DNA of 64,000 nt from CAWCGU01 sp963838095 (GCA_963838095.1 CAWIPO010000007.1:62001-126000), one strand, 5' to 3'; positions 18,348 through 26,582 are shown, counted from the first letter of the stretch. Made by a program: numbers and translations. The notes: generated by a model not told the origin, from the letters alone.

Positions 18348-18848
18348 ATGGACGACCAGCTCTACCGGGAGCAGATCCTCGAGCACTACAAGCGCCCGCG
18401 CAACTTCGGCGAGCTCGACGAGGCGGACCTCGAGTTCGAGGACGTGAACCCGTTCTGCGGCGACGAGCTGAAGGTGCAGTTGAAGCTGGGGGACGACGGG
18501 CGGGTCGAGCAGGTCGCTTTCTCGGGCAAGGGCTGCGCGATCAGCCAGGCCTCCGCCTCGCTGCTCTCCGAGGAGCTGGACGGGAAGTCGGTCGAAGAAC
18601 TGCTGCGGTTGGACAAGGCCTTCGTCCTCGATCTGCTCGGGATCGATATCTCCGCGACGAGGATCAAATGCGCGCTGCTGTCGCTGAAGGTGGTGAAGAG
18701 TGCCGGCCTCGGCGGCGCGGCCGAATGGGAGGAAGAGGGCGAGCCAGGAGACCCGGCTGAAGCGAGCGCTACCGCTCGTTCTGACGCCGCCGCCCGGAGC
18801 AGGCGGGCCCCCCCCCCTACGGACAGCTCGGCCAGGCGTCGTACGTGA
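18348..18848 (+). CDS. sufU: SufU-type scaffold/sulfur-transfer protein
   Basis: MDDQLYREQILEHYKRPRNFG is the standard SufU start. The three cysteines are in NPFCGDE, GKGCAISQAS and RIKCALLSL, with the zinc Asp after the first. SufU accepts sulfur from SufS and passes it to SufBCD. The core ends near AEWEEEG at about 18740; the following 35 low-complexity residues cross a run of ten C at 18808-18817 and overlap the convergent rpf-like gene, so the real C-terminus is uncertain. TACCTG sits 6 nt before the ATG. Confidence 0.9.
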   Translation: MDDQLYREQILEHYKRPRNFGELDEADLEFEDVNPFCGDELKVQLKLGDDGRVEQVAFSGKGCAISQASASLLSEELDGKSVEELLRLDKAFVLDLLGIDISATRIKCALLSLKVVKSAGLGGAAEWEEEGEPGDPAEASATARSDAAARSRRAPPPTDSSARRRT

Positions 18849-19404
18849 CGCTGGCGGCGACCGCGTCCTGGACCTCCGGCGGGACCTCGGACGGCCTCAC
18901 GCCGACGTACTCCTCGGGCGCGTAGTTGTCCCACGTCGACTGGTCGAACTGGTAGCCGCCGTAGTAGCCGTTGCCGGTGTCGATCGAGTAGTCGCCGCCC
19001 GACTCGCACTGGACGGTGGCAGCGGACGCATAGCCGCCTCCACCCGCTGCGATCTCCTCGATCGCACGCGCCTCGGCGAGCGCGTCGCGCAGTCGCTTGG
19101 CTTCCTCGAGCACCTCTTTGCGGGTGGGCTCGCGGACCTCGCCGTCCGGCGCGCGGACACCGTCGACGACGATGTCGGGGCCGAGCTCGCCGGAGGCGAG
19201 CTCACCGTCGGCGCGCTCGCGCAGCTTCAGGTACGCGAGCTCGAACGGGGCGAGCCCGAAGGCCTGCTGCTCGTCGGCGCCGAACAGCTGCGGCTGCATC
19301 GATTCGTCCGCCTGGCTTTGTTGTTCGATCTCGCCCTGCGCGACCGCCGGCGCCGTAACAGCGGCCAAGGCGAGCGCGACCAGGGCGACGCGCTTGGGGC
19401 GCAT
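18817..19404 (-). CDS. Rpf-like peptidoglycan transglycosylase, exported
   Basis: A signal peptide (VALVALALAAVTAPAVAQG) is followed by a helical, acidic spacer and a C-terminal resuscitation-promoting-factor domain: VQCESGGDYSIDTGN, then YYGGYQFDQSTWDNY. The Glu in CESGG is the catalytic acid and the Cys pairs with one in WPSCP at the end. Rpf proteins cut peptidoglycan and help dormant cells regrow. It interrupts the SUF genes on the opposite strand. Its 240-bp upstream region holds a perfect CRP-type site. Confidence 0.9.
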   Translation of the reverse strand: MRPKRVALVALALAAVTAPAVAQGEIEQQSQADESMQPQLFGADEQQAFGLAPFELAYLKLRERADGELASGELGPDIVVDGVRAPDGEVREPTRKEVLEEAKRLRDALAEARAIEEIAAGGGGYASAATVQCESGGDYSIDTGNGYYGGYQFDQSTWDNYAPEEYVGVRPSEVPPEVQDAVAASVTYDAWPSCP

Positions 19405-19527
19405 CCTGGTCTACCTCCTCTGGTTGCTCTCCGCCGTTGCGGCGCGAGCAGTCGGGGGGACCGGCGGCATTTGTCGGGGCCGGCCCGGCAGCACACCCAT
19501 CGGGGGTGGCGCTAACCCGAGCGCAGC

Positions 19528-19533
19528 ACCGTA
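19528..19533 (-). promoter_or_regulatory. Candidate -10 of the rpf-like gene
   Basis: TACGGT on the - strand starts 30.5 bp from the centre of the CRP-type site, which puts that site near -42, the class II activator position. The leader to the ATG at 19404 would be about 117 nt. Confidence 0.4.
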
Positions 19534-19555
19534 GCGGCGAGGTGATGCCCCGGTG

Positions 19556-19571
19556 TGTGATCTCGGTCACA
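19556..19571. promoter_or_regulatory. CRP/GlxR-type site, perfect consensus
   Basis: TGTGA-TCTCGG-TCACA matches the CRP-family consensus TGTGA-N6-TCACA at all ten positions. It lies between the rpf-like gene and the Rieske gene. CRP control of rpfA is known in Mycobacterium tuberculosis. Confidence 0.65.
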
Positions 19572-19619
19572 TCTGGGCAGTGATCCCGCGGGGCCCCTCC
19601 CGCCGCGGCGCTCGCTAGA

Positions 19620-19642
19620 ATTCCTACTTCAGAAGTAGGAAT
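19620..19642. promoter_or_regulatory. Rrf2 operator before Rieske-sufBD (candidate)
   Basis: ATTCCTACTTC and GAAGTAGGAAT are perfect 11-base inverted arms around a single A. The right arm contains TAGGAA, the likely -10 for the Rieske gene, so a bound repressor would block RNA polymerase. The half-site AGTAGGA also occurs at the promoter of the Rrf2 gene. Confidence 0.65.
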
Positions 19643-19645
19643 AGC

Positions 19646-20008
19646 GTGACCAACATGACGAGCAACGAGGTTTACGAGCAGCGAATGACAGATACCGTCA
19701 GCGTGTGCCCGGCGAGCGAGCTGGGCGAGGGCGAGATGCGCCTGGTCGAGGCCGATGACCGCCTGATCGGGGTGTTTCGCTGTGCCGACGGAAGCCTCGT
19801 CGCAATCGAGGACCGCTGCTCGCACGACGACGGCCCGCTGGCCGAGGGTGAGTTCGACGCCGAGGCCTGTACCGTTGAGTGTCCGCGGCACGGGTCGCTG
19901 TTCGACCTGCGGTCCGGGAAACCGAAGACGCTCCCCGCCTACCAACCCGTCGAGACCTTCGAGGTTCGAGAAGAGGCCGGCGAGGTAAGACTGGAGATAG
20001 ACGCCTGA
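19646..20008 (+). CDS. Rieske-type [2Fe-2S] ferredoxin of the SUF locus
   Basis: This small Rieske protein of about 120 residues has the ligand pairs CSHDDG and CPRHGS (C-X-H and C-X2-H) and no partner domain. Such proteins often sit beside sufB in actinobacteria and probably supply electrons or act as a first client. The start may be GTG 19646, ATG 19655 or ATG 19685 (MTDTVSV). Its TGA overlaps the ATG of sufB. Confidence 0.88.
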   Translation: MTNMTSNEVYEQRMTDTVSVCPASELGEGEMRLVEADDRLIGVFRCADGSLVAIEDRCSHDDGPLAEGEFDAEACTVECPRHGSLFDLRSGKPKTLPAYQPVETFEVREEAGEVRLEIDA

Positions 20009-21474
20009 TGGCAACGCCAGACCAGACAGTCGCCCCCGCCGAATCGGCCAAGGAGCTGACCGATGCCGAGCGCGGCCTGAAGGACATCGGCTCCGACTAC
20101 AAGGAGCGCTTCGGCTTCCACGACTCCGAGACCGGCTATGCCTACAAGGCGCCGAAGGGGCTGTCACGCGAGCTGGTCGAGTCCATCTCCGAGTACAAGG
20201 ACGAGCCACAGTGGATGCGGGAGTTCCGCCTGAAAGCTCTCGAGCACTACATGGCGCGCCCGACCCCGACCTGGGGCGGCAACCTCGGGCAGATCGACTT
20301 CGACGACATCCATTACTTCGTCCGCGCCTCCGAGCGCTCCGAGCGCTCCTGGGACGAGGTCCCCGACGACATCAAGAAAACCTTCGACCGGCTCGGCATC
20401 CCGGAGGCTGAGCGTAAGTTCCTTTCCGGCGTCGGCGCGCAGTACGAGAGCGAATCCGTCTACCACCAAGTGAACGAGAAGCTCGAGGCGCAGGGCGTGA
20501 TCTTCACCGACATGGACACGGCGCTGCGCGAGCACGAGGACCTCGTGCGCGAGTACTGGGCGACGATCATCCCGCCCAACGACAACAAGCTCGCGGCGCT
20601 GAACTCAGCCGTGTGGTCCGGCGGCTCGTTCGTCTACGTCCCCGCCGGCGTCAAGGTCGAGATGCCGCTTCAGGCCTACTTCCGCATCAACACCGAGAAC
20701 ATGGGCCAGTTCGAGCGCACGCTGATCATCGCCGAGGAGGGCGCCGACGTCCACTACACCGAGGGGTGCACGGCTCCTGTCTACTCCACGGATTCCCTCC
20801 ATTCCGCCGTGGTTGAGATCATGTGCAAGCCCGGATCGCGCGTCCGTTACACGACGGTCCAGAACTGGTCGACCAACGTCTACAACCTGGTCACCAAGCG
20901 AGCGGTCGCGCAGGAAGGGGCGACGATGGAGTGGGTCGACGCGAATCTCGGTTCTCGCCTGACGATGAAATATCCCTCGATCTACCTGCTCGGCCCCGAG
21001 GCGCACGGCGAGGTGCTCTCGATCGCCTTTGCGGGCAAGGGCCAGCACCAGGACGCCGGCGGGAAGATCATCCACGCGGCGCCGAAAACGACGTCGTCGA
21101 TCTTCTCCAAGTCGATCTCCAAGGACGGCGGGCGGGCGACCTACCGCGGGCTGCTCGAGGTCGCCAAGGGTGCCTCCGAGGCGCGCTCGAAGGTCGTCTG
21201 CGACGCGCTGCTCTTGGACGAGGACTCGCGCTCGGACACCTACCCGACGATTCGCATCGACCAGAACGACGCCAATGTCGGACACGAGGCATCCGTCTCG
21301 AAGATCGGCGAGGAGCAACTCTTCTACCTCACCGCGCACGGCCTCGACGAGGAGGAGGCCTCGAAGATGATCGTCAACGGATTCATCGAGCCGATCATCA
21401 AGGAGCTGCCGATGGAGTACGCGGTCGAGATGAATCGCCTAATCGAGCTGCAAATGGAAGGCAGCATTGGCTGA
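20008..21474 (+). CDS. sufB: SufB, Fe-S scaffold subunit
   Basis: SufB is the main Fe-S scaffold of SufBC2D. The 488-residue protein is of family length and complete. Characteristic parts are YHQVNEKLEAQGVIF, VWSGGSFVYVPAGVKVEMPLQ (cut to its key section), HYTEGCTAPVYS with the conserved Cys, and the C-terminal GFIEPIIKELPMEYAVEMNRL core. It starts in an ATG overlapping the Rieske stop and ends overlapping sufD by 8 bp, so Rieske-sufB-sufD are one operon. Confidence 0.97.
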   Translation: MATPDQTVAPAESAKELTDAERGLKDIGSDYKERFGFHDSETGYAYKAPKGLSRELVESISEYKDEPQWMREFRLKALEHYMARPTPTWGGNLGQIDFDDIHYFVRASERSERSWDEVPDDIKKTFDRLGIPEAERKFLSGVGAQYESESVYHQVNEKLEAQGVIFTDMDTALREHEDLVREYWATIIPPNDNKLAALNSAVWSGGSFVYVPAGVKVEMPLQAYFRINTENMGQFERTLIIAEEGADVHYTEGCTAPVYSTDSLHSAVVEIMCKPGSRVRYTTVQNWSTNVYNLVTKRAVAQEGATMEWVDANLGSRLTMKYPSIYLLGPEAHGEVLSIAFAGKGQHQDAGGKIIHAAPKTTSSIFSKSISKDGGRATYRGLLEVAKGASEARSKVVCDALLLDEDSRSDTYPTIRIDQNDANVGHEASVSKIGEEQLFYLTAHGLDEEEASKMIVNGFIEPIIKELPMEYAVEMNRLIELQMEGSIG

Positions 21475-22666
21475 GGGCGCCTCGGCGCCGGCGGCTACAT
21501 CCGAGCCGGGCTGGTTGCAGAAGCGGCGCCGGCTGGCGAGCGGCCTCGCTCGAGAGCTTGAGCTGCCGAACCCGAAGAGCAAGGGCTGGGAGTTCACCGA
21601 TCTCACCGGGCTCGACCTCGACTCGTTCGAGCCCGGGGTGGCGGGCGTCGATGGGATCTCGACGAACGGGCTCCCCGATGGCGTCACGGTGCTGTCGCTG
21701 GCCGACGCCGCGGAGCGGCTCCCCGAGCTGACCGAGTCCCGGCTCGGCTCGATCGTCCCCGCGGATGACGCCTTCGTCGCCCGCAACGACGCCGCTTGGA
21801 GCGAGGGGGCGCTGGTGCATATCGCCGCCGGCACGGCCCTGAGCGAGCCGATTCGGCTCTCGGTGGTACACCCCGGCGGCGGGGTCGCACTTCACTGGCG
21901 GACGCTGATCGTGCTCGAGGAGAACGCCGAGGCCGAGGTTTGGGAGTCCTACGGCTCCGAGGACGACGAGTCCGAGGGCCTCTTCAACGGCGTCGCCGAG
22001 GCGATCGTCGGGCCGGCGGCCCGGTTGCGCCTGGTGTGCGAGCAGGATCTCTCCGAGCGCACGTGGCTTTTCGCCACTCAGCGCGCCGAGGTGGAGCGCG
22101 ACGCGTCGCTGGAATGGGTCGCGCTCGGGTTCGGCTCCGCGCGCGGCAAGACGCGGATGGAGACGCGGCTTGCCGGCCAGGGGTCCTCGGCGAAGGTGAC
22201 CGGCGCTTACGCCGGCAGTGGCCGGCAGCACCTCGACTTCGACACCACCCAGGAACACGCCGCACCCCACACGAACTCCGACCTCGCCTTCCGCGGGGTG
22301 CTGACGGACCGCGCGAGCGCGGTCTGGAGCGGGATGATCCGCGTCGACCCCGGCGCCCAGCAGACCGACGCGTTTCAGGAGAGCCGCAACCTGCTGCTCT
22401 CCAACAAGGCACACGCCGACGCGATACCCGGGCTCGAGATCGAGGCAGACGACGTTCGCTGCACCCACGCCGCGGCCGTCGCCCAGGTCGACCGCGAGCA
22501 GCTGCACTATCTGCGCGCCCACGGACTGCCCCACGAGGACGCCCAGCGGCTGATCGTCGAGGGCTTTCTGGCGTCGCTCTCGGAGCGGGTCGGCGAGGGC
22601 CCGCTGCGCGAAAGGCTGACCTCAGCACTCGAACGGCGGCTCGACGAGCTGCTGAGCGCGGCGTAG
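21467..22666 (+). CDS. sufD: SufD, Fe-S scaffold subunit
   Basis: SufD is a 399-residue paralogue of SufB that forms the heterodimeric scaffold. Recognised parts are KGWEFTDLTGLDLDSF near the N-terminus, HLDFDTTQEHAAPHTNSDL and RNLLLSNKAHADAIPGLEIE, plus HGLPHEDAQRLIVEGFLASL near the end. The start is a TTG inside the last codons of sufB; no ATG or GTG is in frame nearby. Confidence 0.95.
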   Translation: MAEGASAPAATSEPGWLQKRRRLASGLARELELPNPKSKGWEFTDLTGLDLDSFEPGVAGVDGISTNGLPDGVTVLSLADAAERLPELTESRLGSIVPADDAFVARNDAAWSEGALVHIAAGTALSEPIRLSVVHPGGGVALHWRTLIVLEENAEAEVWESYGSEDDESEGLFNGVAEAIVGPAARLRLVCEQDLSERTWLFATQRAEVERDASLEWVALGFGSARGKTRMETRLAGQGSSAKVTGAYAGSGRQHLDFDTTQEHAAPHTNSDLAFRGVLTDRASAVWSGMIRVDPGAQQTDAFQESRNLLLSNKAHADAIPGLEIEADDVRCTHAAAVAQVDREQLHYLRAHGLPHEDAQRLIVEGFLASLSERVGEGPLRERLTSALERRLDELLSAA

Positions 22667-22676
22667 CTCCTCCGAA

Positions 22677-23645
22677 ATGGGAGATCCGTTGGGCCCCGGC
22701 GAGCTGCGAGCGCAGATGGCCGAGGTTGCGAGCGCCCACGGGCCCTGGCATTCGCACAACATCCACCTCGGCGACGGCGTCTGGACGATCAGCGATCGGG
22801 CACCGGCAGAGACCGGCCGGGTGCGGCGCTACCTGCAGCTGGTCTCGGACGCGGCTGGGTTACCTCCCTCCGAGCTCCGCGTTCTCGACCTCGCCTGCGA
22901 GGAGGGGGCGTTCGGGATCGAGATGGCGCGCGGCGGCGCGGAGGTGGTTGCGGTAGAGGGGCGCGCCGCGAACGTGGCTCGTGCACGGTTCGCCGCGCAG
23001 GCGCTCGGCCTCGATCGCTACGAGGTCCATGAGGAGGACGTGCGCAACGTAGACGCCGGGAGCTACGGCGAGTTCGACGTCGTTCTCAACATCGGGATCC
23101 TGTACCACCTCGACCAGCCGGCGGTGTTCGAGCTGCTCGAGAACCTCGCCCTCATGTGCCGCCGCGTGATGATGCTCTCGACGCATCACAGCCGCTTCGC
23201 CGAGCGGACCGTCGAGTGGGGTGGCCGCAGGTACGCGGGCAGCTATGTCGTCGAGCACCGGCCCGATGCCGATCCCAATACCAGGCTGCGGAATCTGCGC
23301 GCCTCGCTCGACAACACCAGGAGCTTCTGGCTCACCCGGCCGTCCCTCTACAACCTGCTCGCGGACGTCGGCTTCAGCTCCGTGGCCGAGCTGCGGATGC
23401 CGAGGCATCGTGTCGGAGAGCAGCCCGGCAACATCGTCAACCTGCTCGCCTTCCGGGGGCAGCGATTCGACGTTCCGAGATCGCAGCGCCCACTCGAGGA
23501 TCCCGCGGCGCGCTGGCCCGAGCGCGAGCCGCGAAACCTGTTCGGCGCGCAGACGATCCCCGGCCGGATCCGCGACCGGCTGCGGCACAACGCAGCGCTA
23601 ACGACTATCTACCGGCGACTGGCCAGGCTGCGCGTCCGGAACTGA
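22677..23645 (+). CDS. Class I SAM-dependent methyltransferase
   Basis: The SAM site is VLDLACEEGAFGIEMARGGAEVVAVEGR (motif I GxxxG variant with the acidic end of strand 2), then DVVLNIGILYHLDQP as motif post I/II. The order resembles CmoB-like Methyltransf_9 proteins, but the tRNA-binding features are not evident and the C-terminal 90 residues are basic. It starts 11 bp after sufD and may be co-transcribed, with no obvious functional tie. The substrate is unknown. Confidence 0.8.
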   Translation: MGDPLGPGELRAQMAEVASAHGPWHSHNIHLGDGVWTISDRAPAETGRVRRYLQLVSDAAGLPPSELRVLDLACEEGAFGIEMARGGAEVVAVEGRAANVARARFAAQALGLDRYEVHEEDVRNVDAGSYGEFDVVLNIGILYHLDQPAVFELLENLALMCRRVMMLSTHHSRFAERTVEWGGRRYAGSYVVEHRPDADPNTRLRNLRASLDNTRSFWLTRPSLYNLLADVGFSSVAELRMPRHRVGEQPGNIVNLLAFRGQRFDVPRSQRPLEDPAARWPEREPRNLFGAQTIPGRIRDRLRHNAALTTIYRRLARLRVRN

Positions 23646-23753
23646 GCGGCGCTGCCGGATCAGGCTGGTGATGATCGCGATTCCGACCACGATCACGGGA
23701 AGCAGGTAGAGGATCCACATCGCCCAGTGGCCCGGATGTGCGAGCACGATCAC
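23598..23753 (-). CDS. Small single-pass membrane protein (51 aa)
   Basis: The GTG at 23753 has a good GGAGG 8 bases upstream. The product reads VIVLAHPGHWAMW, then a helix ILYLLPVIVVGIAIITSLI, then RQRR and a short polar tail. It follows the large membrane protein of the same operon by 61 bp, and its 3' end overlaps the end of the methyltransferase gene antisense. The HPGHW motif at the membrane face could bind metal or haem. No family was recognised. Confidence 0.6.
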   Translation of the reverse strand: MIVLAHPGHWAMWILYLLPVIVVGIAIITSLIRQRRSVPDAQPGQSPVDSR

Positions 23754-23814
23754 CGTCTCAGCCTCCGCATCTCCGGCGAGTATGGCAGCCAGTCGGGCCG
23801 CGATCGAATAGCGG

Positions 23815-25284
23815 CTACTCGTTGGCCTGCGAGAGCAGGAACAGGCCGAGGCAGGTGAACCCGACCATCAGGCCCAGCATCCAGTACTGCGATCTCGCCG
23901 CGAGCTTGGCGTCGCCGTAGAGCGAGATCGCGCGGTCATGCCCGAGCGCAAGCGCGACCATGTGCCCGACGACGAGCGCCCCGACCTGGACGTACCAGAT
24001 CGCCTCCGCTCCGATCAACCCGTAGTCGATCTGGGTGGAGGCGGTTCCGAAGATGTCGGACCCGTCCCCCAGCGGGTCGGAGAGCAGGTAGGAGAACTGC
24101 GCCTGGCCCTGGAAGATGAGGAGGCTGAAGTAGTGCGCGACCAGATAGGCGAGCGCGATCGGGACGAACGCGTGCCCGAACTTCTGTGCCAGATCGGTGA
24201 CGGTGTAGCGATCGCTCACCGTCCGCATCCCCCGCAGGCCGAGCCAGAAGATCAGCGACACGAACGCGATCGTCAGCGCCATGAACAGGGTCCCGGTCAG
24301 CCGCAGCGCGAAGCTGGGGTCGAGCCCGCGGTCGAGCAGCCACTGGAACGTGTCCGCGATCGGGTCCTTCAGCGCCCCCTCCGAGGCGCCGTCGTAGGTG
24401 GTGCCGCCAATCGTCACCAGCACCAACGCGACCGACCCGCGCTCGGAGATCCAGTCGGAGAGCCCGGAGAGGAACCGGCGCACTCCCAATCGCCCCTCTC
24501 GGACCTCGAGCGGCGAGATCCGCGAGAACATCTCCATATAGACCGAGAACGTCTCGCCCTTTCTGATCCAGGCCTCGGTCCCGTACGCCGCCATCAGAGC
24601 GAAGGTGAGCCCGGAGTAGACGAGGATCGCAATCGAGACGCTGTGCGGGGTGAGCCCCGGGGTGACCCCACCGCTCGCGAGCGCGTATACGAGCTCCAGC
24701 CACAGGAAGCCCACCAGGCCGATCACCGCCGGCCAGCGCCCGAGCCGCTCGGGATAGCTCGCGTGCGGCGCCGGCTGCCCGGCGATCAGGCGGAACGCCG
24801 AGCCGGCCACCCGACCGATCGCACGCCACGGGTTGAAGGCGCGAAACACGTTCCCGAACAGGACGCTCAGCATCACCATCCCGAGCCAGAAGGTGACGTA
24901 GACGAACGTGAGCGTGAAATTGCGATCGGGGGCATCCGTCCCCTCGATCCCCGAGTAGACGGCGAACGCGAGCAGGAACACGCCTACGGCCCCCGCCAGC
25001 GCCTCGGTTACCGGGTTCACCAGCGCCGCCGACAGCCAGCCCGGCGCGGAGCGCCAGTTGCGCTCCTGAAGCAGCGGCCGTTGCCAGGCGACGGTGAGCG
25101 CGACGAAGGTGACGATCAGGACCAGCGACGCGCCCCAGGCGAACAGCCACTCCGGGATCGGCAGGTCCGAGCGGGTCACGAACCCGTGCGCTCCGGCCTG
25201 CTGCGGATAAAGCAGCCCGACCGCGACCGCCGTCGCCGCTGCCGTCGCGATCAGCGCGGCGAGACCGGCTCGGCGATGAATCAC
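23815..25284 (-). CDS. Polytopic membrane protein, about 12 TM, unknown function
   Basis: The 489-residue protein begins with a signal-like helix, then GAHGFVTRSDLPIPEWLFAW, followed by about 12 hydrophobic helices. Actinobacterial proteins of this type have been labelled fenitrothion hydrolase, a name I recall but cannot verify and that says little. Histidines recur in late helices (KFGHAF, LVAHYFSLLIF, VVGHMVALALGHD), which would suit haem or copper. The ATG overlaps the stop of the cupredoxin-like gene (ATGA). Inference only: part of an envelope redox module. Confidence 0.7.
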   Translation of the reverse strand: MIHRRAGLAALIATAAATAVAVGLLYPQQAGAHGFVTRSDLPIPEWLFAWGASLVLIVTFVALTVAWQRPLLQERNWRSAPGWLSAALVNPVTEALAGAVGVFLLAFAVYSGIEGTDAPDRNFTLTFVYVTFWLGMVMLSVLFGNVFRAFNPWRAIGRVAGSAFRLIAGQPAPHASYPERLGRWPAVIGLVGFLWLELVYALASGGVTPGLTPHSVSIAILVYSGLTFALMAAYGTEAWIRKGETFSVYMEMFSRISPLEVREGRLGVRRFLSGLSDWISERGSVALVLVTIGGTTYDGASEGALKDPIADTFQWLLDRGLDPSFALRLTGTLFMALTIAFVSLIFWLGLRGMRTVSDRYTVTDLAQKFGHAFVPIALAYLVAHYFSLLIFQGQAQFSYLLSDPLGDGSDIFGTASTQIDYGLIGAEAIWYVQVGALVVGHMVALALGHDRAISLYGDAKLAARSQYWMLGLMVGFTCLGLFLLSQANE

Positions 25285-25739
25285 CCTGGGTTGACCTCGA
25301 GCTCGGCGATCTGGACGTCGCCGGCGGGATCCAGGTGCGCCTCGATCTCGAACACGCCTTCGAGCTCTGCCGGGAAGCTGATCTGCTTCTTCTTGCCGGC
25401 GGTGACGTCAAAGTAGAGGTCGTAGGTGTGCACGTGGATCTCGGTGGTCACGTCCGAGAGCACGTCGAACACAACCTCCTCGCCCGACTTCGCCGAAAGC
25501 TCGGCGACCCCGCCCTTCGGCTCGGTGCCGACCAGCTCGATCAGCGGAAGCTCCGGCTCCGGCTTGGGCTCGGGCTTGAGGTCTTCCTGCCCGTCGTCGC
25601 CGGAGCCCGTGGTCGTGGTCTCCGTTGCGACGCTAGTCGTCGTCGACTCCTCGTCATCGCCGCTGAGAACGATGAACAGGACCACGACTGCGGCCACCGA
25701 GATCAACAGCACGGCGACCCTCGCACGATTCGATTGCAT
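25281..25739 (-). CDS. Membrane-anchored cupredoxin-like protein
   Basis: One N-terminal helix (VAVLLISVAAVVVLFIVL) precedes a Thr/Pro/Glu-rich linker and a beta-sandwich of about 85 residues (VAELSAKSGEEVVFDVLSD, EIHVHTYDLYFDV, FEIEAHLDPAGDVQIAELEV). Histidines are present, but there is no Cys-Met pair, so it is cupredoxin-like without a standard type 1 copper site. It is translationally coupled to the large membrane protein. Confidence 0.75.
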   Translation of the reverse strand: MQSNRARVAVLLISVAAVVVLFIVLSGDDEESTTTSVATETTTTGSGDDGQEDLKPEPKPEPELPLIELVGTEPKGGVAELSAKSGEEVVFDVLSDVTTEIHVHTYDLYFDVTAGKKKQISFPAELEGVFEIEAHLDPAGDVQIAELEVNPG

Positions 25740-25745
25740 CGGGAG

Positions 25746-25751
25746 ATTCTA
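25746..25751 (-). promoter_or_regulatory. -10 box, leaderless start of the cupredoxin-like gene
   Basis: TAGAAT on the - strand is followed by CTCCCG and the ATG at 25739. Its first three bases are the stop codon of the small gene upstream. Confidence 0.5.
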
Positions 25752-25922
25752 TGGGCCGTCCGGCTCCGGATCGGCCGCGGGACGGGTGGCAGGCGCCTGG
25801 TTGCCCTCGATCGCCGGGGCATCGATCGTGTCGTCGCCGCCGAGAAACACGAACAGGATCACGATCGTTATCCCCAGCACGAGCCCGAGCAGCAAACCGA
25901 TCGCTCTGTCGCCGCGGCTCAT
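25749..25922 (-). CDS. Small membrane protein (57 aa)
   Basis: The product starts MSRGDRAIG and has one helix (LLLGLVLGITIVILFVFLGG), then an acidic, Pro/Ala-rich tail. It lies between the diiron-oxygenase-like gene (39 bp gap) and the cupredoxin-like gene (9 bp gap), all on one strand. The helix and tail resemble the anchor of the next protein. Function unknown. Confidence 0.6.
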   Translation of the reverse strand: MSRGDRAIGLLLGLVLGITIVILFVFLGGDDTIDAPAIEGNQAPATRPAADPEPDGP

Positions 25923-25961
25923 CGTCCGCGCCGCGGGTGCGCCGCCGCTTCCGTCCTCCGC

Positions 25962-26582
25962 CTATCCGCCGTTGCCGATTCCGTCGAGCAGGCGCCAGTT
26001 GCCCTCGAAGGCGGATTCTGCGGCGGCGACGAGTGAATCCTCGTCGGCGTCGCCGGCCTGCTTCTCGAGCAACTCACGCGCCTCGGCGGCGTGCTCGGCG
26101 TCGCGACCCTCATGGATCTGGAAGTAGGCGGTGCCCGTTCCCTCGACGATTCCGTAGCGCTGAATCAAGCCCTCGCGCTTGATCCGGGAGATCTGCGGCT
26201 GACCGCTCTCGATCGCGTACAGGCGGGCGACGATCTCGAGGATCCCGTCGGGGCGCGTCCAGGCGGCCACACATTCATCGGTCTCCGGCGTTGCGGCGGC
26301 ACCTCGGTCGCCACCGACCGCGTCCACGAACCCATCCCAGAGCTCGATGTGGGCAGCCTCCTCGCGGGCATGGCTTCGGAGCTCGAGATTGTCCGGCTGG
26401 GTTTCGGCAAGGGTGTCTGTCATCGTCGCAAGCGCCTCCACAGCGTGGCGGTACTGGCCTGCGTACTCGGCCAGCTCCGAGCGCGTCAGCGTTCCCTCGC
26501 TCCAGCGCTGGTAGAACGGGTGCTCGAGGACGTTCCGCCTCGCGCGCGCCTGCTCGATCCGGTCCCAGAGACTGCTTCTCAC
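25962..26582 (-). CDS. Haem-oxygenase-like diiron oxidase (TenA/UndA/CADD superfamily)
   Basis: The 206-residue all-helical protein has ligands in the order seen in haem-oxygenase-like diiron enzymes: E75-X2-H78 (REEAAHIELW), E125 (YAIESGQ), and H157-X3-D161-X2-H164 (HEGRDAEH). UndA and the chlamydial CADD protein use this set for O2 chemistry. TenA proper uses a Cys that is absent here. A strong ribosome site (AGGAGGAG) precedes the GTG. It heads a five-gene operon of membrane proteins, so the substrate may be lipid- or envelope-linked. Confidence 0.82.
   Translation of the reverse strand: MRSSLWDRIEQARARRNVLEHPFYQRWSEGTLTRSELAEYAGQYRHAVEALATMTDTLAETQPDNLELRSHAREEAAHIELWDGFVDAVGGDRGAAATPETDECVAAWTRPDGILEIVARLYAIESGQPQISRIKREGLIQRYGIVEGTGTAYFQIHEGRDAEHAAEARELLEKQAGDADEDSLVAAAESAFEGNWRLLDGIGNGG

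Noticed and set aside
19405..19555. A c-di-AMP (ydaO) riboswitch before the rpf-like gene, as known for some rpf genes
   Set aside because: The leader is GC-rich and its last part is loosely similar, but the GGGGUGAA-type core and the expected helices were not found by eye. A covariance-model search of this stretch would settle it.
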